Assembly: GCA_963930645.1 (NCBI GenBank)
Contig: OZ005651.1
Span: forward strand, 128,505,731 to 128,569,730
Length of the DNA: 64,000 bases
Reading direction: 5' to 3'
Origin: Salticus scenicus
Lineage: Eukaryota > Arthropoda > Arachnida > Araneae > Salticidae
The notes under the pieces: generated by a model
The model's input: only the letters and a program-made list of their open reading frames with translations
Database searches by the model: none
Told to the model about the DNA's origin: nothing
Translations under genes and position numbers: made by a program
Part shown: piece by piece, positions 24,151 through 36,699 of the stretch
How the letters are laid out: each line of letters begins with the position of its first letter
Numbering within the stretch: the first letter of the stretch is position 1

Positions 24151-26369
24151 ATCTACGCTGCTCAAATAAAAGGATTTTTAAAGGTATTTAAATGTTTTTT
24201 TTAAAAAAATAAGAAAAGTTTATTTTTCAAAAATACTAGTATAAAAAGCAGGTACTAACAATGCTTCAGAACAAATTATGAAAGTTGGCAACTCTATATC
24301 ATCAGCAGTTACTTTTGTCAAAACTTTTCACCTTCTCATGTGAGACAGCCCTTCTTTCTCTATAGCCTGGCTACTAATACTCACAGTCATATCCCCTCCA
24401 ATTCTTTCAAAGTTCATTTGTTATCAGCAAACATTTTGTTATTTAATTACAGGAAGAAATTGATTTGAAGACAGATGTGAGGTTCTGGAATTAAACACCG
24501 AGAAAAACACAAAGTGGGTATCCTTTGATTTTTCCTGACTTTTCCAGGACAAGTAAAGATAAATTTCCCTGATTTTTTCAGGCCATTTTCTTTCACTTTG
24601 GTACATTTTATAAATTGGCATTTTTTGTCGAGAATTCCCTTAGTGTAAATGAAATTGTGAGATTTTTCTTTCAAGAATTAGTGAAAATCACCTGATTTTT
24701 GCAATTTTCAATCAAATACCCTGATCTTTCCAGTACTGCAAAATTCCCAGACTCTTCCCAAGTTGCTAGCCACACTGATAATACACTGCTATAAATAAGG
24801 AATGAAAAGTTTAGAAATTCCAGAGTAAACTCTACATTTTTCTTGAAAACTACACGTTTTTTTTTTTTTTTTTTTTTTTTTTTGTAAGCTCAATTTTTTT
24901 CTCGACTTTTTACTTCAGATTTGTTATTTCCTGACCTTTAACTGAAATTTGTTTTATCCTGACTTTCTCCTGAATTTTTAGCTCAATTTTGCTTTTTCCT
25001 GACTTTTTCAGGTTTTTCCTGACCTCTGTAGGAACCCTGTTATTGAACAGGAAGTCAAAAACATGCAAAGAAAAATACTAACAGGATATTTTGGAAGTCG
25101 TGTTTCTTCTCTGGTCTCAGAATCATTTGAAAAACCTAACATGGGGATTGCGATTGACCTATCCCATCCAGCAAAATCAATGCAGGAAGGTGGAGAGTAA
25201 ATTTTTTTTTATTTCATCTGTGCAGATATTTGGCTCTGTATTGCCCTGATATTAATCCAGTAATTTACAGTTGGAGTCAGTTCTTGTAAAGTGCTTGCTT
25301 CAAACCACATGGAAACACTAAAATTGTTTGAATTTTTTCTATAGGAAGAGTGGGCTAAGATAGTATTCACATTATAAGTTTTTCAAAGGGCTTAGTTTCA
25401 GCACTGATGCACCCTTTTTGTAAGTAAAAAATGCACCCTGTATTTTCCCATCTGCTTTATGTCTCATTTTTTAAAGATATATTGCTGTTATTGCTGAGAA
25501 AGGCATAAGTTTTATCTGACTTGAAATCAGACTTCGCACACCTTTGCAAAAATGTGGTTTAAAATTTCCATAGGAAATCACTTCCCAGTGCAGTTTATGT
25601 TACGTTAGTCTGTTTCTCCTTTACACTTTTTTTTGTTGTTGTTGTTAAAGTATTTATTTACCATTTAATGACTTTTGACATTATATATTTGACAATTAAA
25701 TATATTACTAAAAATTATTTTAGTAGTGTGAAAAATTTGAAAACAGGAATTTACACACAAGCCTATTACAATGTTTGCATTTGTAATAATTCATTTGCCG
25801 TTTTAGAGGATTTTTGCAGGAATGCGAACAAACGAAGCCTCATCGTTTTTAGCAGTTTCTTTTGAACAGCTTTGGAAAATGTCTTTCAGTTCTGACCGGA
25901 TTTAATAATCCTGCTGATTTTAGTATGATATTGAGTCTATCAGAATCAATATTTGAAATATTTTGCAAACATTTTCTATGCTTCGATATTGCAATAGTAA
26001 AAAAAGAAAAATTTCACTTTTACAATATCTAATTATTGATTAAAAATTGCATCGCAAACCTAAATACCTAATGCTCTAATGAAAATAAAATTCCCTACTT
26101 ACTATAAACAAAAAAACATGTGCACATATAAAGAGTCGTCATAAAGCATGTGATTCGGAAACATTTAATGACAAAAGATTTTGGCGGCTGGAAAATGAGT
26201 GCATTTCTTGCTGGCACATATGTGTGATAGTCGGCATGAAAGAAAATATGACATTACTGGAAAAGTGAGTGAAGATGGGTAAAGTTCACGATCTTGAAAT
26301 TTGATGTCCAAATTATTTTTACTTTTCCACTGCTCACAAACGATTTATTTTAATAGAAAATATCTTGGA

Positions 26370-26536
26370 TTCACAAGTGGTCGAGAGCTTCTGCTCTCAA
26401 ATCTGGTAGACAGGAAGTGACAAGTTCAATCCCAGGTTGCAACATGTTACACTCGTTCGTTACACATTCAGAGTTTTCCATGTTTTCTTTGAAACCTGTA
26501 CGGATATAGGCTAAGACTTGTGTGTATATATATAAC
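26370..26536 (+). repeat. tRNA-derived SINE, interrupted at 26537
   Basis: GTGGTCGAGAGCTTCTGC (A-box region) and AAGTTCAATCCCAG (B box) with CTGGTAGACAGGAAGTGACA between them. The body TCAGAGTTTTCCATGTTTTC, TTTGAAACCTG matches the copies at 4350 and 5012. The tail continues after 27240. The minus-strand open frame at 26371-26685 is a shadow of this repeat. Confidence 0.65.
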
Positions 26537-27239
26537 CATGGCGCACTTGATCTATAAGGAGTGTTCATTTGCCACGGAAAGGTGAAGCCAATTTTATTTG
26601 TAGAGGGTGCTCGCGAGCCTGCACCAAATTCAAAGCCTGCCCATATTTTGCTATAGTTTTCAATGGGAACAGGTGCTAGAATCAAAGTGCTTCAATCAAA
26701 ATTGGTTTAAATATATCACATTTTATTTTTAAATTTAATAGCAAAAAAAGTAATTTTTTTAAAATAGTTAATTTCTTTCAATGCATGTAAAAGCAGTGAG
26801 AAACAATTTGTAACATTTCATGTTTCATTATCAATGACAATAACTAAAATTAGATAAAATCTAGCAATTTTTAAATTAACCCACAAAGAGCATAGTTTTC
26901 GTAAAGCCATTGTTTAAACATCGTATTAAGCTTCAAAAACATTTTCATTATTTCTTTAATATTTTCTTTTTCTATCTTAGAACACTATAACACATAAAGT
27001 ATTTCAATAATGTAATAACATGTGAAATATTTGTTAATATTTATAGTATCTCTCAGAAGATACTTACGTAATAAACAATATATACGTTTGAAAAGTGATT
27101 GACCGTCGCGATCGCGCAGAAATGTAAACAAAAGTCAGCTGAATCATGGGAAATTGGGGCAGACCTCAGGAGAAAACGGCTTCACTTTTTTCTCCCTCTT
27201 TTCGCAAAATGAACACGCCTTATAGATCAAGTACGCCAT
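26537..27239 (+). mobile_element. DNA transposon with 7-8-bp TSD inserted in a SINE
   Basis: Long inverted ends: CATGGCGCACTTGATCTATA, AGGAGTGTTCATTT at the left and AAATGAACACGCCTTATAGA, TCAAGTACGCCAT at the right. The duplication is TATATAAC/GATATAAC (7 of 8). A 3' GGTGAAGCC/GGCTTCAC pair extends the inverted repeat. No transposase is left. The superfamily is uncertain: CATGG termini with an 8-bp duplication would fit P or hAT-like elements. Confidence 0.7.
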
Positions 27240-28261
27240 GATATAACTCACAGAGGAGGCATACCATTCAAGCCTAGGACCCTAGAGTAATCAACTGGCC
27301 TTAAACTACATATCAACACCAGACATTAAGTCCGGAGTAGTTATGTATGAAAAATTTTCAAATAATAAAATTTCCAAACTTAAATGCTTTTGTGCACTTA
27401 ATTACTTGCACAATGTAAGAGAAATTAACAATAAAAAAATACATGCATAAAAAATAACTATATTTAATAGGAATCTCAAAATGATTGAAAATTTTATATT
27501 TTATGTTCTAGCACAAGTTTTTTAATTTAAGTAGAATGATAAAAGTAAGGAATAAAAAAAAATGTCCACCATACCTTATTATTTTTCAAAATAAATAAAA
27601 ACATATGTTGCAAAAATAGATATAAAACAATAACTTAGTGAAGAAATTTAGATGAGTCAGTTACAATATGTATATCTTATTACATCAAATAAATTACTCC
27701 ATTATTCTATAAAGTTATTTGAATAATCTTAACCACTTATCAACAAAATATATTTGAATACAACAGCAAAATGTTATTTTTTAAATAGATGTACATAAAA
27801 ATTTATTTTTAAAAAACTTTTCCCCCCCACACAAAAAAAAACTCTCGAGTTTTTTATGTAAAAAATATCTAGCCTGGTGGGGATGGGGGAAATGGGTAGC
27901 TACCTGGGCAGAAAAATCTGACAAATCAAATAAAACTGAATATCAGAAAATAGCTCAGTGAATGAATAAAATCAAATTTCAATTTTCAGAAAAATTACAA
28001 ATACAGTCCAATCACGTTACCACAACCCCAGTGGGACAACACTGTTTGGGTCGTTAAATCAAACTATTGCGAAATCAAACAGTTTGAAAATAATATTTCA
28101 AATGATGTCCTTTCTGTTAAAATTGATTAGATAATGGTTGCAAATGACATAATGTAAAATAGGAATTTTATTAGACTTTCTAAGCAAAAGAGAGAAAAAA
28201 AAAAAAAGAATTAAATTTAAAATTTAAATTGATTTTATTAAAATCAATTAAAAGATATTAA

Positions 28262-29309
28262 CAGGGTTGCCACTCAAACAGGAGAATGAAATTCCCTGAC
28301 TTTTCCAGGTTTTCCAGAGATATTCTAAGAAAATTCCAGTCTAACCGTATATTGGAGCATTGGCTGTGTTGAGGGCAAAATAATTATGGTACCACTTGAA
28401 AACACAAAAGTTACATATGATAAAAGTTGCATATAGTGATAGCATCTGTTGCTTATAAGAGAGATAAAATTAGTCTTCACTGGGTACCTGGTCATATGGG
28501 TATATCTGGTAATGAGTTGGCTAGATCTGGTTCCAGCACACTCTTTTGTGGCCCTGAGCCTGTTCTGGGTATTTCTCCCACTACTTTTAGGGCTTCTATC
28601 TTCAAGCTCTTTGGTAAGGAGCACTTATAGGCTATGGCGTAATTCTGATGGTCAAAGGCAAGCAAAAGAGCTTAATTGTGACTATCCTGGTCTTCGTCAT
28701 AAGGAGCTTTTAAAGATTAACAGGAATGGTTTGAGGAAGGTTATTGGCCTTCTTACTGGTCACTGTACCCTTAAGAGACATCTGAACATTATGGGTATCA
28801 GTTCTGATCCCATCTGTCGTGGTTGATGTCTGGAAGAGGAGACTGCTCGGCACATTTTGTGCGACTGTGAGGCATTTTCTGCTTACAGGTTTGAGCATCT
28901 TGGTCGGCATCTTATTGAGCCTTGGGAGCTGCAGGATATTCCTGTCAGGTGTCTGCTGAGCTTTGCTTCAGCTACGAGCCTTTTTTCATAAGGATGTGTT
29001 TGGCTATGGGTACAATAGACCTCTGGTCGATGTGCCCTAGCTCTCAGTGTCCTGCTGAGGGCTGCCCTCCTTGATAAGTCATAAACGAGATAAAAAATTT
29101 CTTTCATGAGCGGAAAAGAAGGGTGGAGCTGCTTAAAACAAATGGCAAAAGCTAAGGGGAAAAAAAAAGGAAAAATGACCCTATGCTGGTGGAAAAAATT
29201 TTCATTTTATGGCAATTATCGTATGAAATTCTCTGACTTTTCCAGATTCTGGCTAAATTATTCATATTCCCTGACTATTCCAGGTTCTCCAGGTAGCGTG
29301 GCAACCCTG
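28262..29309 (+). mobile_element. TIR element (CAGGGTTGCCAC) holding a LINE fragment
   Basis: The left end ACAGGGTTGCCACTCAAACA and the right end GCGTGGCAACCCTGT are inverted. Subterminal CTGACTTTTCCAGGTT/CTGACTATTCCAGGTTCTCC motifs sit near both ends, alike in kind to element A at 14321. Flanks share TATTA. The interior consists mainly of a broken non-LTR retrotransposon (28427-28990). Confidence 0.65.
28427..28990 (+). pseudogene. Non-LTR retrotransposon relic: RNase H and C-terminal tail
   Basis: The first frame has ISLHWVPGHMGISGNELA, the RNase H motif of Jockey/I/R1-type LINEs, then STLFCGPEPVLGISP. Around 28620-28640 the frame shifts. The second frame continues YRLWRNSDGQRQAKEL, then GLLTGHCTLKRHLNIMGISS and DPICRG, a stop, then CLEEETARHILCDCEAFSAY and RFEHLG, the cysteine/histidine-rich C-terminal tail of such LINEs. 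The reverse transcriptase proper is missing. One frameshift and at least one internal stop make it dead. Confidence 0.85.
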
Positions 29310-30470
29310 TATTACCGAATGACAAACAGTAAAAAATTTTTTATCTGCTAAAAATGAAAACCAGGATGTCTACTGACTTCAGTGAAAAAAAAAAATTCAT
29401 AACCTTAAGTTTTAATGACCTATTTTATCGACTTATTGAACCTTTATTTTTTATTAAATCAATGTACACAAGAACTTTTAAAGGTGCTCCCTATTATGTA
29501 CGTCCTTATTATGTACTTTTTATTACACTCTTTATAATACCATTAATAAGCTTCAAATATTACTTTACTGAAGTTAATAAAATCTACAATGTTAATACTT
29601 TAAAATACTATTAAATGGAAATAGAGTAAATTTTTTTTCATCATTTAAAATTAAATTTCTTTTTCAAACTCTGCTACCCATTTCACCAAACGAACAAATT
29701 GGTCTTTATTTATTTTTTCTTTCAGAATGATGTGTGGTTTATTTATAGGCAGATTGGATACTGACCGCCAGAATATAACATATTTCGGCAATATGACACA
29801 AAAAAGCAGAAATTTTGTTAAATTTTAGTAAAATGATAAAAAATTTCAGAATCAGCTTTCAAAATTTTTTTTAGTAAATTATTACTTAGTAAATTATTAC
29901 TTGGCAGTTGGTTCAAAAATATCGTGTAAAATTTATCAATCGACTTGAAAAAAATTTTTTTTTTTTTTTTTTTTTTTTTAAAGAAAGCAGAATTTTAATT
30001 TACTGACTGTGGTAAAAGACAAATTTTATAAATCAAAATACAAAGTTCAACATTCCATCATATATCAGGAACACACAAAAAAGGGCTAAACAATTTAAAA
30101 GAAAAAAAAAAAAAAAAAAAAAACACTGTTGTGCCAAATGCCATCAAAAACTCTCTTTAATATCAATATTTATAAAAACGCCCCCTAATGTTAATTACCC
30201 AGAAATGTTTAATCAACATAACTTTTCTTAGTAAAAACTTTACAGTTTGAACTGCATAATTTAAAATTTTAAATTCTGCAGTTTGGCGTAATTTTAAGCC
30301 ATAGATGCTGAGTTATAGCAATATGGGAAATTGCAGAAAATAAATGAGTAATAACGTTGCTTTTCAGTCATTATACTATTGATTAAAAGACTTGTATATG
30401 TAGGATGGGTAGGGAGCAGGTATTTTCTAAATCAGTGTTAAATTGATTTTTCTCTATATCGCGATATTAG

Positions 30471-30902
30471 ATGGAAGATAAATCGATTTATAGAATCGCT
30501 AAATCGCCCAGTCATACTCATGACCTAGATGAACTTGAGGCATTGCTAAGTAATGCAGCAACTGTGGGATGTGATATTCCAACAGAAGTAGATGCTAATG
30601 GTTTTGTAAGTTTTGATGACGATGTTGGAATTGTTGAGAAATTGACAGACCAGGAACTAATTGATGAAGTAATGGAAAATCTGGGAACATTGAGCGATAG
30701 TGAAAATGAGGAGGAAATCTTTCCACCGAATGTACTAGAAGTCCGTCATATGCTGGTGGCAATTAGGGTGTTTTATCAATTGACTGAAAATGCTCCAGAT
30801 AATATTTTTGAACAATTGGTTAAAATTGAAAATGACATTAAAAGAAGATCGTTTACCCTAAAAAAACACACCAAGATAAATTCTTTTTTTAAGATAGACT
30901 AA
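30471..30902 (+). pseudogene. Pogo/Tigger (jerky-like) transposase C-terminal fragment, 143-codon open frame
   Basis: MEDKSIYRIAKSPSHTHDLD opens the frame. FVSFDDDVGIVEKLTDQELI and an acidic run SDSENEEEIFPP follow, then a helical part, and it ends KKHTKINSFFKID. The order (DDD...LTDQEL, acidic stretch, helix, K-x-T-K-I-x-x-FFK end) is that of the C-terminus of Tigger/pogo/jerky-type Tc1-mariner transposases. The CENP-B/HTH DNA-binding domain and most of the DDE domain are absent; an in-frame TAG directly precedes the ATG. The right TIR lies 250-270 bp downstream. The intact frame could be chance survival or a downstream exon after an acceptor at ..ATATTAG. Confidence 0.7.
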
Positions 30903-31179
30903 CTATTATGTACTATCACCCTTTTTTTCTTTATATACTACATCAAGTTGTACTATATGAAGAAAAGAAGTTTTGTAAGTATCATTTGTTCTGCGTTTAT
31001 AATTTTAGTGAATAAAAGGGTTTGTGGAAACAAATTTTCATTCGTATTATACTGTGTATGTGTGAATAATAGTAATTTTAGAGTTCATATAGAGCTTCTT
31101 CAGTTTATGAACTTCTGTTATAATGGACAAAAACTGCTGGCCCTTGATTGTCCGTTTTAATGAGAGTTCACTGTATATA

Positions 31180-32805
31180 TCTATAATAATAAAAGAAGAT
31201 GTTTGTCTGTCTGTGCATCTATATGTTCAGCCCCTACTGAACGCAGAAGTATAAAATTTGACATACGGGTGCTCAGAAGCCTTCCCGAGGTGATAGTGAA
31301 AACAGAATTTAAAAATTTTAATTAGTTCCGGAGATATTAATTAAAATGTAAAAAGTGATCTCAATTACTCAGAATTCACCGCGATTGCATAAAAATAGAT
31401 ATTTTAACGGAGTTAAAATCAGAAAAAGTGGAAAATAAATTAGAAATATTAGTTCGATTGTTACGAATTTGGTACCAAATGAAAGGGGATTTTTTTTCCG
31501 AATCTGAGAGTGGAAGTGGCTTATCTCTACAGCAATTAGATTTTTTGAAATTAACTAAAGTATGAAATTTAGTTGGCAACAGGCAGAACACTTAATTATT
31601 TCATTTATCAAAGATTCTTCAGCGCCAGGTGCTAGACATGCTGGCTAGACTATTCTTCCAGTCGGTAAAAATTGCTTTTCTTTTTTTGACCACATGACAA
31701 AGTACTGGAAATAAAAAAAAGCAGTTTTTGAATTTTTTCAATTTAAAATCGATCAAAAGCAGAACTTCGAAATTGCCCGTCATTATGGCTCACCTGTATG
31801 CAGTTAAAAAATCTAAAGTATAGCTTTAAAAATAAAATAAATAGACATATTATATTTATTTAAATTCATTTTTATTTCATCTGTTAATGACACCAAAAGT
31901 TACTTTTAACAGAATAATATTGATTTTTATCCCCTTTTTTTTATGAATTCGGTTGTAAAAAAGCAGTTTTGGAATTCTTAGATTTTAGACGGATTTCAAT
32001 AGAAATTGTTAGTCGCCCTTGATAGATTAGCCATCTTGAGTCTAAAATATATCAAAGATATTCCTTACTGTAATACATAATACATCATTCAAAAGATATT
32101 TTAAAGTATTTTTATTGCAGGCTATTAAAATGATATAAGCCGTTCAAATTCTGTACGAAACTTTCGGAGAAAACTACGGAAAAACCAGGAAATTTTTATT
32201 CTTTTATATTTTACAGTTTCAAATTCCGATTTTCGCTCACATTTCGTACTAATATTTTTTAACGGTATATAGCCCGGAATTAAGCAAGTTTTGGAGAAAA
32301 CCACAGATAAGTCAGACACAAATCTTTAAAAAAAATGTTTGTATTATCTTTGTATTTCAGCTTCTAATGAGTATAATTTTATTTTTATATTATCGAAAGT
32401 GGAATTCAAGATTTCACCTGATTTACACGTTTTAAGGTGTCCTGATTAGGTATTCTTTTGTATCTCAGCTACTAATCAAAATAATTTCATAAGTAATACA
32501 TGTTCTAAAACGGGGATAAGGCGCCGCAGGTGCCACCGAGCGGGACTTAGCTGAAGTCAGAAATTTGAAAGATCATAACATGGTGAGCGAACAGGCTGTT
32601 TCAGATATTGAAAAGGGAAGAGGGCGCCGAAGGCGCTACCACACGGGAATTTACTGCAATTTCAATAAGCTATTTTCACAATATATCAATAAGCTGTTAT
32701 TAGACCTGAAACGGGAAAAAGGTGCCGCAGGCACCACCGAGCGGGAGTTTCGTAAAGTCTGATTTTTCAGGGATAGCGAACCAGCTGGTCGTCAAAGGCG
32801 GCTAG
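31180..32805 (+). mobile_element. Helitron, non-autonomous, both ends present
   Basis: The 5' end TCTATAATAATAAAAGAAGA plus TGTTTGTCTGTCTGTGCATC is the classic arthropod Helitron start. The 3' end is a perfect ten-base hairpin palindrome ACCAGCTGGT (32780-32789), twelve bases, then CTAG, inserted between A and T. No Rep/helicase frame remains. Three palindromic GC boxes of the GGYGCCGMAGGYGCC type lie at 32520, 32622 and 32721, about 100 bp apart. The 5' end abuts the pogo terminus at 31173 by six bases. Confidence 0.85.
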
Positions 32806-33043
32806 TATATATATATATTTAATCCCCGGTCAGTAACTTTATTAACCACTTCATCAGTCACTGTAGTGTGTGGAAGGCTACATCCCCCCCCCCCCCCCTC
32901 GAGTTATTTCGGGATGGCTGGTGAAATGGTTAATTGGTACCCCCCCCCCCCCCCCACAAAATAATATTTTTTTGTAAATTAATAATATAATTAAAAATGT
33001 AAAAAAAAATTTCAATTGAAATAAAAAATTAAAATACAAAATG

Positions 33044-33120
33044 CCTTTGGCGGGACTCAATCTCAAGACCTCCGTCTCACGAGCCAAGTATGAATGCTAC
33101 CACTGTATCGCCTGTTCTTA
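33044..33120 (-). repeat. tRNA-like SINE head, second type
   Basis: The minus strand reads GATACAGTGGTAGCATTCAT (A box), CTCGTGAGACGGAGGTC, TTGAGATTGAGTCCCGCC (B box). It has tRNA-like order, but the stems do not pair well enough for a functional tRNA, and an AT-rich tail follows. Confidence 0.5.
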
Positions 33121-33815
33121 CTATGATAAGTGTTTTGTTGGATTTTATAGGAACAGCTAAAACTTCTAGGGCCATTTCTTGATCCATGGTGTGTGTGTAG
33201 GGGGAAGGGAGTTGTTACACAAATTTTGCACTCTACCCTATGTTTTAAACCATGCTCTTTAATTTAAGCCTGGTTTGGTTTCAATAGGAATAGTACTGTT
33301 TTATACTTCCCTTGTTAGCCATAGCAACGCCAAGTAGACCTGCTAATGACAAAATAAAATAGATAAATAAAATTGTGTTAAAAATATATTTCTCCCCCAA
33401 TATATATTAAAAAAAAAAAAAATCTAGGGTAATTTTATTTGTAGGGACTTAAAATACCTTTAACACACCTTCTTTATATAAGGATTGAAATCTTCCCTCA
33501 CATCCCCTAGTTTGTCAATCAGCTTATATGAAAAATTGGGGGCAAAAAACCCCTCAAATTTTATCAATTGACTAAATAAAGACATTTTATTAATTAGCAG
33601 CAGCAAAAAATTGTGCAAAAGTAACATTCTATCAAGTATTAGAACTCAAAATGAAGTGGCAAACAGTTTCACAAAATTAGATTCCCCCTCCTCTCCCCCC
33701 CCCCCCCACAAAAATTGGACCATGTAAAAAAAAAAAAAAAAAAAAAAAAAAGCTGGATTGATCGTTGATTAAACCACTACATGTGGAGAGAGAGAAAAAA
33801 ATGATTTGTACATAC

Positions 33816-33860
33816 CTTGAAGTCCTTGGATGAACCAAGGTACTTTCAGAAATATCCATC
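33816..33860 (-). CDS. AdipoR: AdipoR exon 2, probable start codon
   Basis: This 45-nt exon has acceptor ttcttag and donor CAAG|GTATGT. It reads G-ATG, then MDISESTLVHPRTS, then two bases (AG) that join the first G of exon 3 to give Arg. I place the start at this ATG (33859-33857). The next exon upstream stays open in this frame without a stop, but the candidate 5' exons at 42.4 kb reach in-frame stops with no earlier in-frame ATG. An N-terminal extension through exon 1 is possible (see that entry). The exon is short and lies between a 20.8-kb and a 4-kb intron, so transcript evidence would be needed to be certain. Confidence 0.65.
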
Positions 33861-35140
33861 CTAAGAAGAATAAATACACCATTAATCTACAATATAACAA
33901 AAGTCATTTAAATAAAATAGCAATTTTTATGTTTCATCATTAATATTAATAAGAACAAACATTAAGACAAAAATATTTTTCGAAACATAGAATTAAAGAA
34001 TAAATACTAAGGCATTAGGGGGGAAAAAGATTAGTTAATTTAAAATAAAAATGTACTAAGTGTGCTCAGATAAGAGGAAGCACACAACAGCTCTACACCA
34101 GTCAGATTCTTTAAAAGTTCTCTTTAAAAGATAGGTAAATTTTCTAAATAAATAAAATTATTTAATCTTAAACAACTATTTAAAATATAACTGTATAACT
34201 ATTTTTAACCTATAAATAGTAAATTTACCATATACTTTTTCTAATTTTTATATGTTTCCTTTCATACCTTTTTCAATGCAACTGAAACAAAATCTTTGAT
34301 CGATTCCCAGTATTCACTTAGCAATCCTAATGTAATGACAATTCTTTTCGCGCTAGGATATGTTTTGACTTATAATTTCTATCCTTTTGTTTTGTGGAAC
34401 TAGAAAATAATTAATTCGGCTTATTTTACTCTTACATCAAAATATAACTCAAGTGCCCTCTTGCCACCTAATTTGCATCAACAGCTAGATAAAATATTTG
34501 CTTACCTGGTTATTTCTCAAGAACTAAAATACTTGGTGAAATCATGCCAATATTCACTAACAACAGCCACTGAAGTACTGGTCGCCTTTTCAAAAAATTA
34601 CATAAAAATATTGATAACGATTACTGCAACCATTCTCTATCTTAAACTTTGAACTTGGCATAAATAAAATTAAATGCCAAAAGCAATGTCATTTTTCACT
34701 TCAGCTTTAGACAGCACTTATGATCGTGATATAGCTTAAGAAAGTTTAGAGCATCGTGCCTGGTGCTGTTACCCCACTCCAAACTGTTATTGTCAAATGG
34801 TCACACCACAAATTATCTTCTTTGGAATAATTGATAAATTTACCTGAACTACTGAACCAATATATTGCCTCATGGATCTGTTCTTGGGTGGTGTTCTTTC
34901 ATCTATAATTAATTTTTAACTTGACTTTTTTTACAGCTTATTCTGAAATTGCCAACACAATGTTTACATCTTTTCAACAGCAAATATTCTTCGTCAGAAA
35001 CTCAACTCTTTCTTAGAGCTGAAGAACGCCGTGTACATTAATGGACGTTGGTGCCTGTAAAATCTATCATGCCTGCAATGTAATTCCATGTTCTCATACG
35101 AAATAATACTTCCAGGGGGTCATCAAAGCGAGTCAGCCAT

Positions 35141-35168
35141 CCCCTCCATAGAGGATCAAAATTGTGAT
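35141..35168 (+). repeat. Interspersed motif CCCTCCATRGAGGATCAAAATTG, copy 1
   Basis: The same 28-bp block recurs at 43397-43424 and, slightly changed, at 50961-50988. Downstream, copies 1 and 2 also share AAGGGTGCGTCCCAGAC-like sequence (35346 and 43447). It is probably a fragment of an unidentified dispersed element. Confidence 0.6.
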
Positions 35169-36699
35169 ACCACCCCTAACACACCTTTTTAGCGGCCATT
35201 CTGTTCTGCTATCCTGAAGCACTGAGCTAGAAAGTAAGGAGTGATAACTTCCTATTCAATTTTTGAATCAGGAATTTTTCACTGAAACATTCTACTTCAG
35301 AGGTGCTTGCGAACGGTGGAACAGAATGACCATATAAAGCCCACTTAAGGGATGTGTCCTAGACCGTCACCAGTCGTCTATAATGTAGCACTAGTGGAAC
35401 ATAAAAATCATTCTCTAAATTTTGAAAAATTGTAGTAATGAAAATTACTGATTTGCTCCTCATTTATTTAGAATAAAAAATACCTCCTTAAATAGGTAAT
35501 TATAATCGTTTTAACACTACATTATTATAAAGGTACATTAATATGTTCACTCTAATGATTACTCATAGCGTTGCATTAGTACAATGTAAAGTCCTCTCAA
35601 CCTAACGTTAAATAAACACATTCAAAAAGATTGGAGTGCAAGGCTGATTTTTTTTTTCAATGGTTGATGTATTATTGAATATAATTTCTAGTTAAATAAA
35701 TATTTTTTTAAGTTGCTATGTGGTAAATTTTTATCCATGATCTGTTGGCGAACATCTCAATAGCAGAAACAGTGTAGCACAGCAACGAGTGCTGGAGATT
35801 GTTTAAGTCTTTGCAGATTAACTTAACAGCTCAAAAAGAAATGCTAAGTTTAAAAGTACTTAAATATAATTTGCATTATATCTCTAGAATACTGTATTAG
35901 TTACCTATTCTTATTTTTTTCTTTTTTAAATATAAATTTTATATAATTCATTAACTGCTCTACTTTTTTTCTGATACATGGCTTCATAAGGGAAGTCTGG
36001 ATCACAGATAAATTTTGTTTTGCTGCAGATAGATACAGAAAATTCAGCTACTGGGCTGAATATGAAAAAATCGCCATATGTAAACAAGATAGTCAGGACC
36101 TCTGTTCTCAGATTTTTCCATACCTTGAACTAGCTGTAAGCCACCAATGGTACACGCTAATGTGAACTTAAATTATTAAAAATGCTTTCGAAAATAACAC
36201 CTCATGAAAATTTTACTTAGCCTGGAAGCAAAATGAAAAGTTTTACAATGAGAATATTTTATTCAAATATATATTTTTAGGTGAAATAGTTATTTTTTTT
36301 TTCCTTCTTTCCCTAAAGAGTGGCAAAAAAAAAAAAAACAGGAAAAAATAATATATAGGGGCCTGAATATGCATTGGGCCCTAGCCTAGCCCATTTTTGA
36401 TTTAATTGGACTGATAAATTTGGAAAATTTTGATATAAATACTAAGTGTTTCAGCACTTTAAGAAAAAAAGATTCAAAGTATTTAATTAGAGGCAATACA
36501 GATAGTAAACCTACAAATATATAAACTAGGTGTCATGCAAATTTCTGAGACAAGAAAAAAATGAACATTAAAAAATTTATATAAAGCGTAAAAATGAATT
36601 TATAAAAATATATGAAATGAATACATAGTTTATAAAATATAGGCTATGTTTCACACAAAAACAATGCAAACAGAAATTCAGCAAAAGAATATAAAGTAG

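Larger units (their letters stand above)
28004..31173 (+). mobile_element. Pogo/Tigger-type element remnant (5' end tentative)
   Basis: The right terminus GTCCGTTTTAATGAGAGTTCACTG (31150-31173), followed by TA, is a typical Tigger/pogo end (inverse CAGTGAACTCTCATTAAAAC). It lies 270 bp after the stop of a transposase C-terminus. At 28004 a related motif, CAGTCCAATCACGTTACCAC, preceded by TA could be the left end. If so, the element also carries the 28262-29309 insertion. The left boundary is the weak part. Confidence 0.5.

Noticed and set aside
25083..25158. Possible extra AdipoR exon on the minus strand (TCAATCGCAATC... frame with residues SIAIPMLGFSNDSETREETR) with donor CCT|GTTAGT
   Set aside because: The only acceptor gives a 76-nt exon that ends in phase 0, while exon 3 needs a 2-nt remainder; including it would frameshift into a stop. 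The plus strand is equally open. It could be an alternative exon, but the sequence does not support it well enough.
26371..26685. 104-codon minus-strand open frame
   Set aside because: It crosses the boundary between a SINE and an inserted DNA transposon; no conserved motif.
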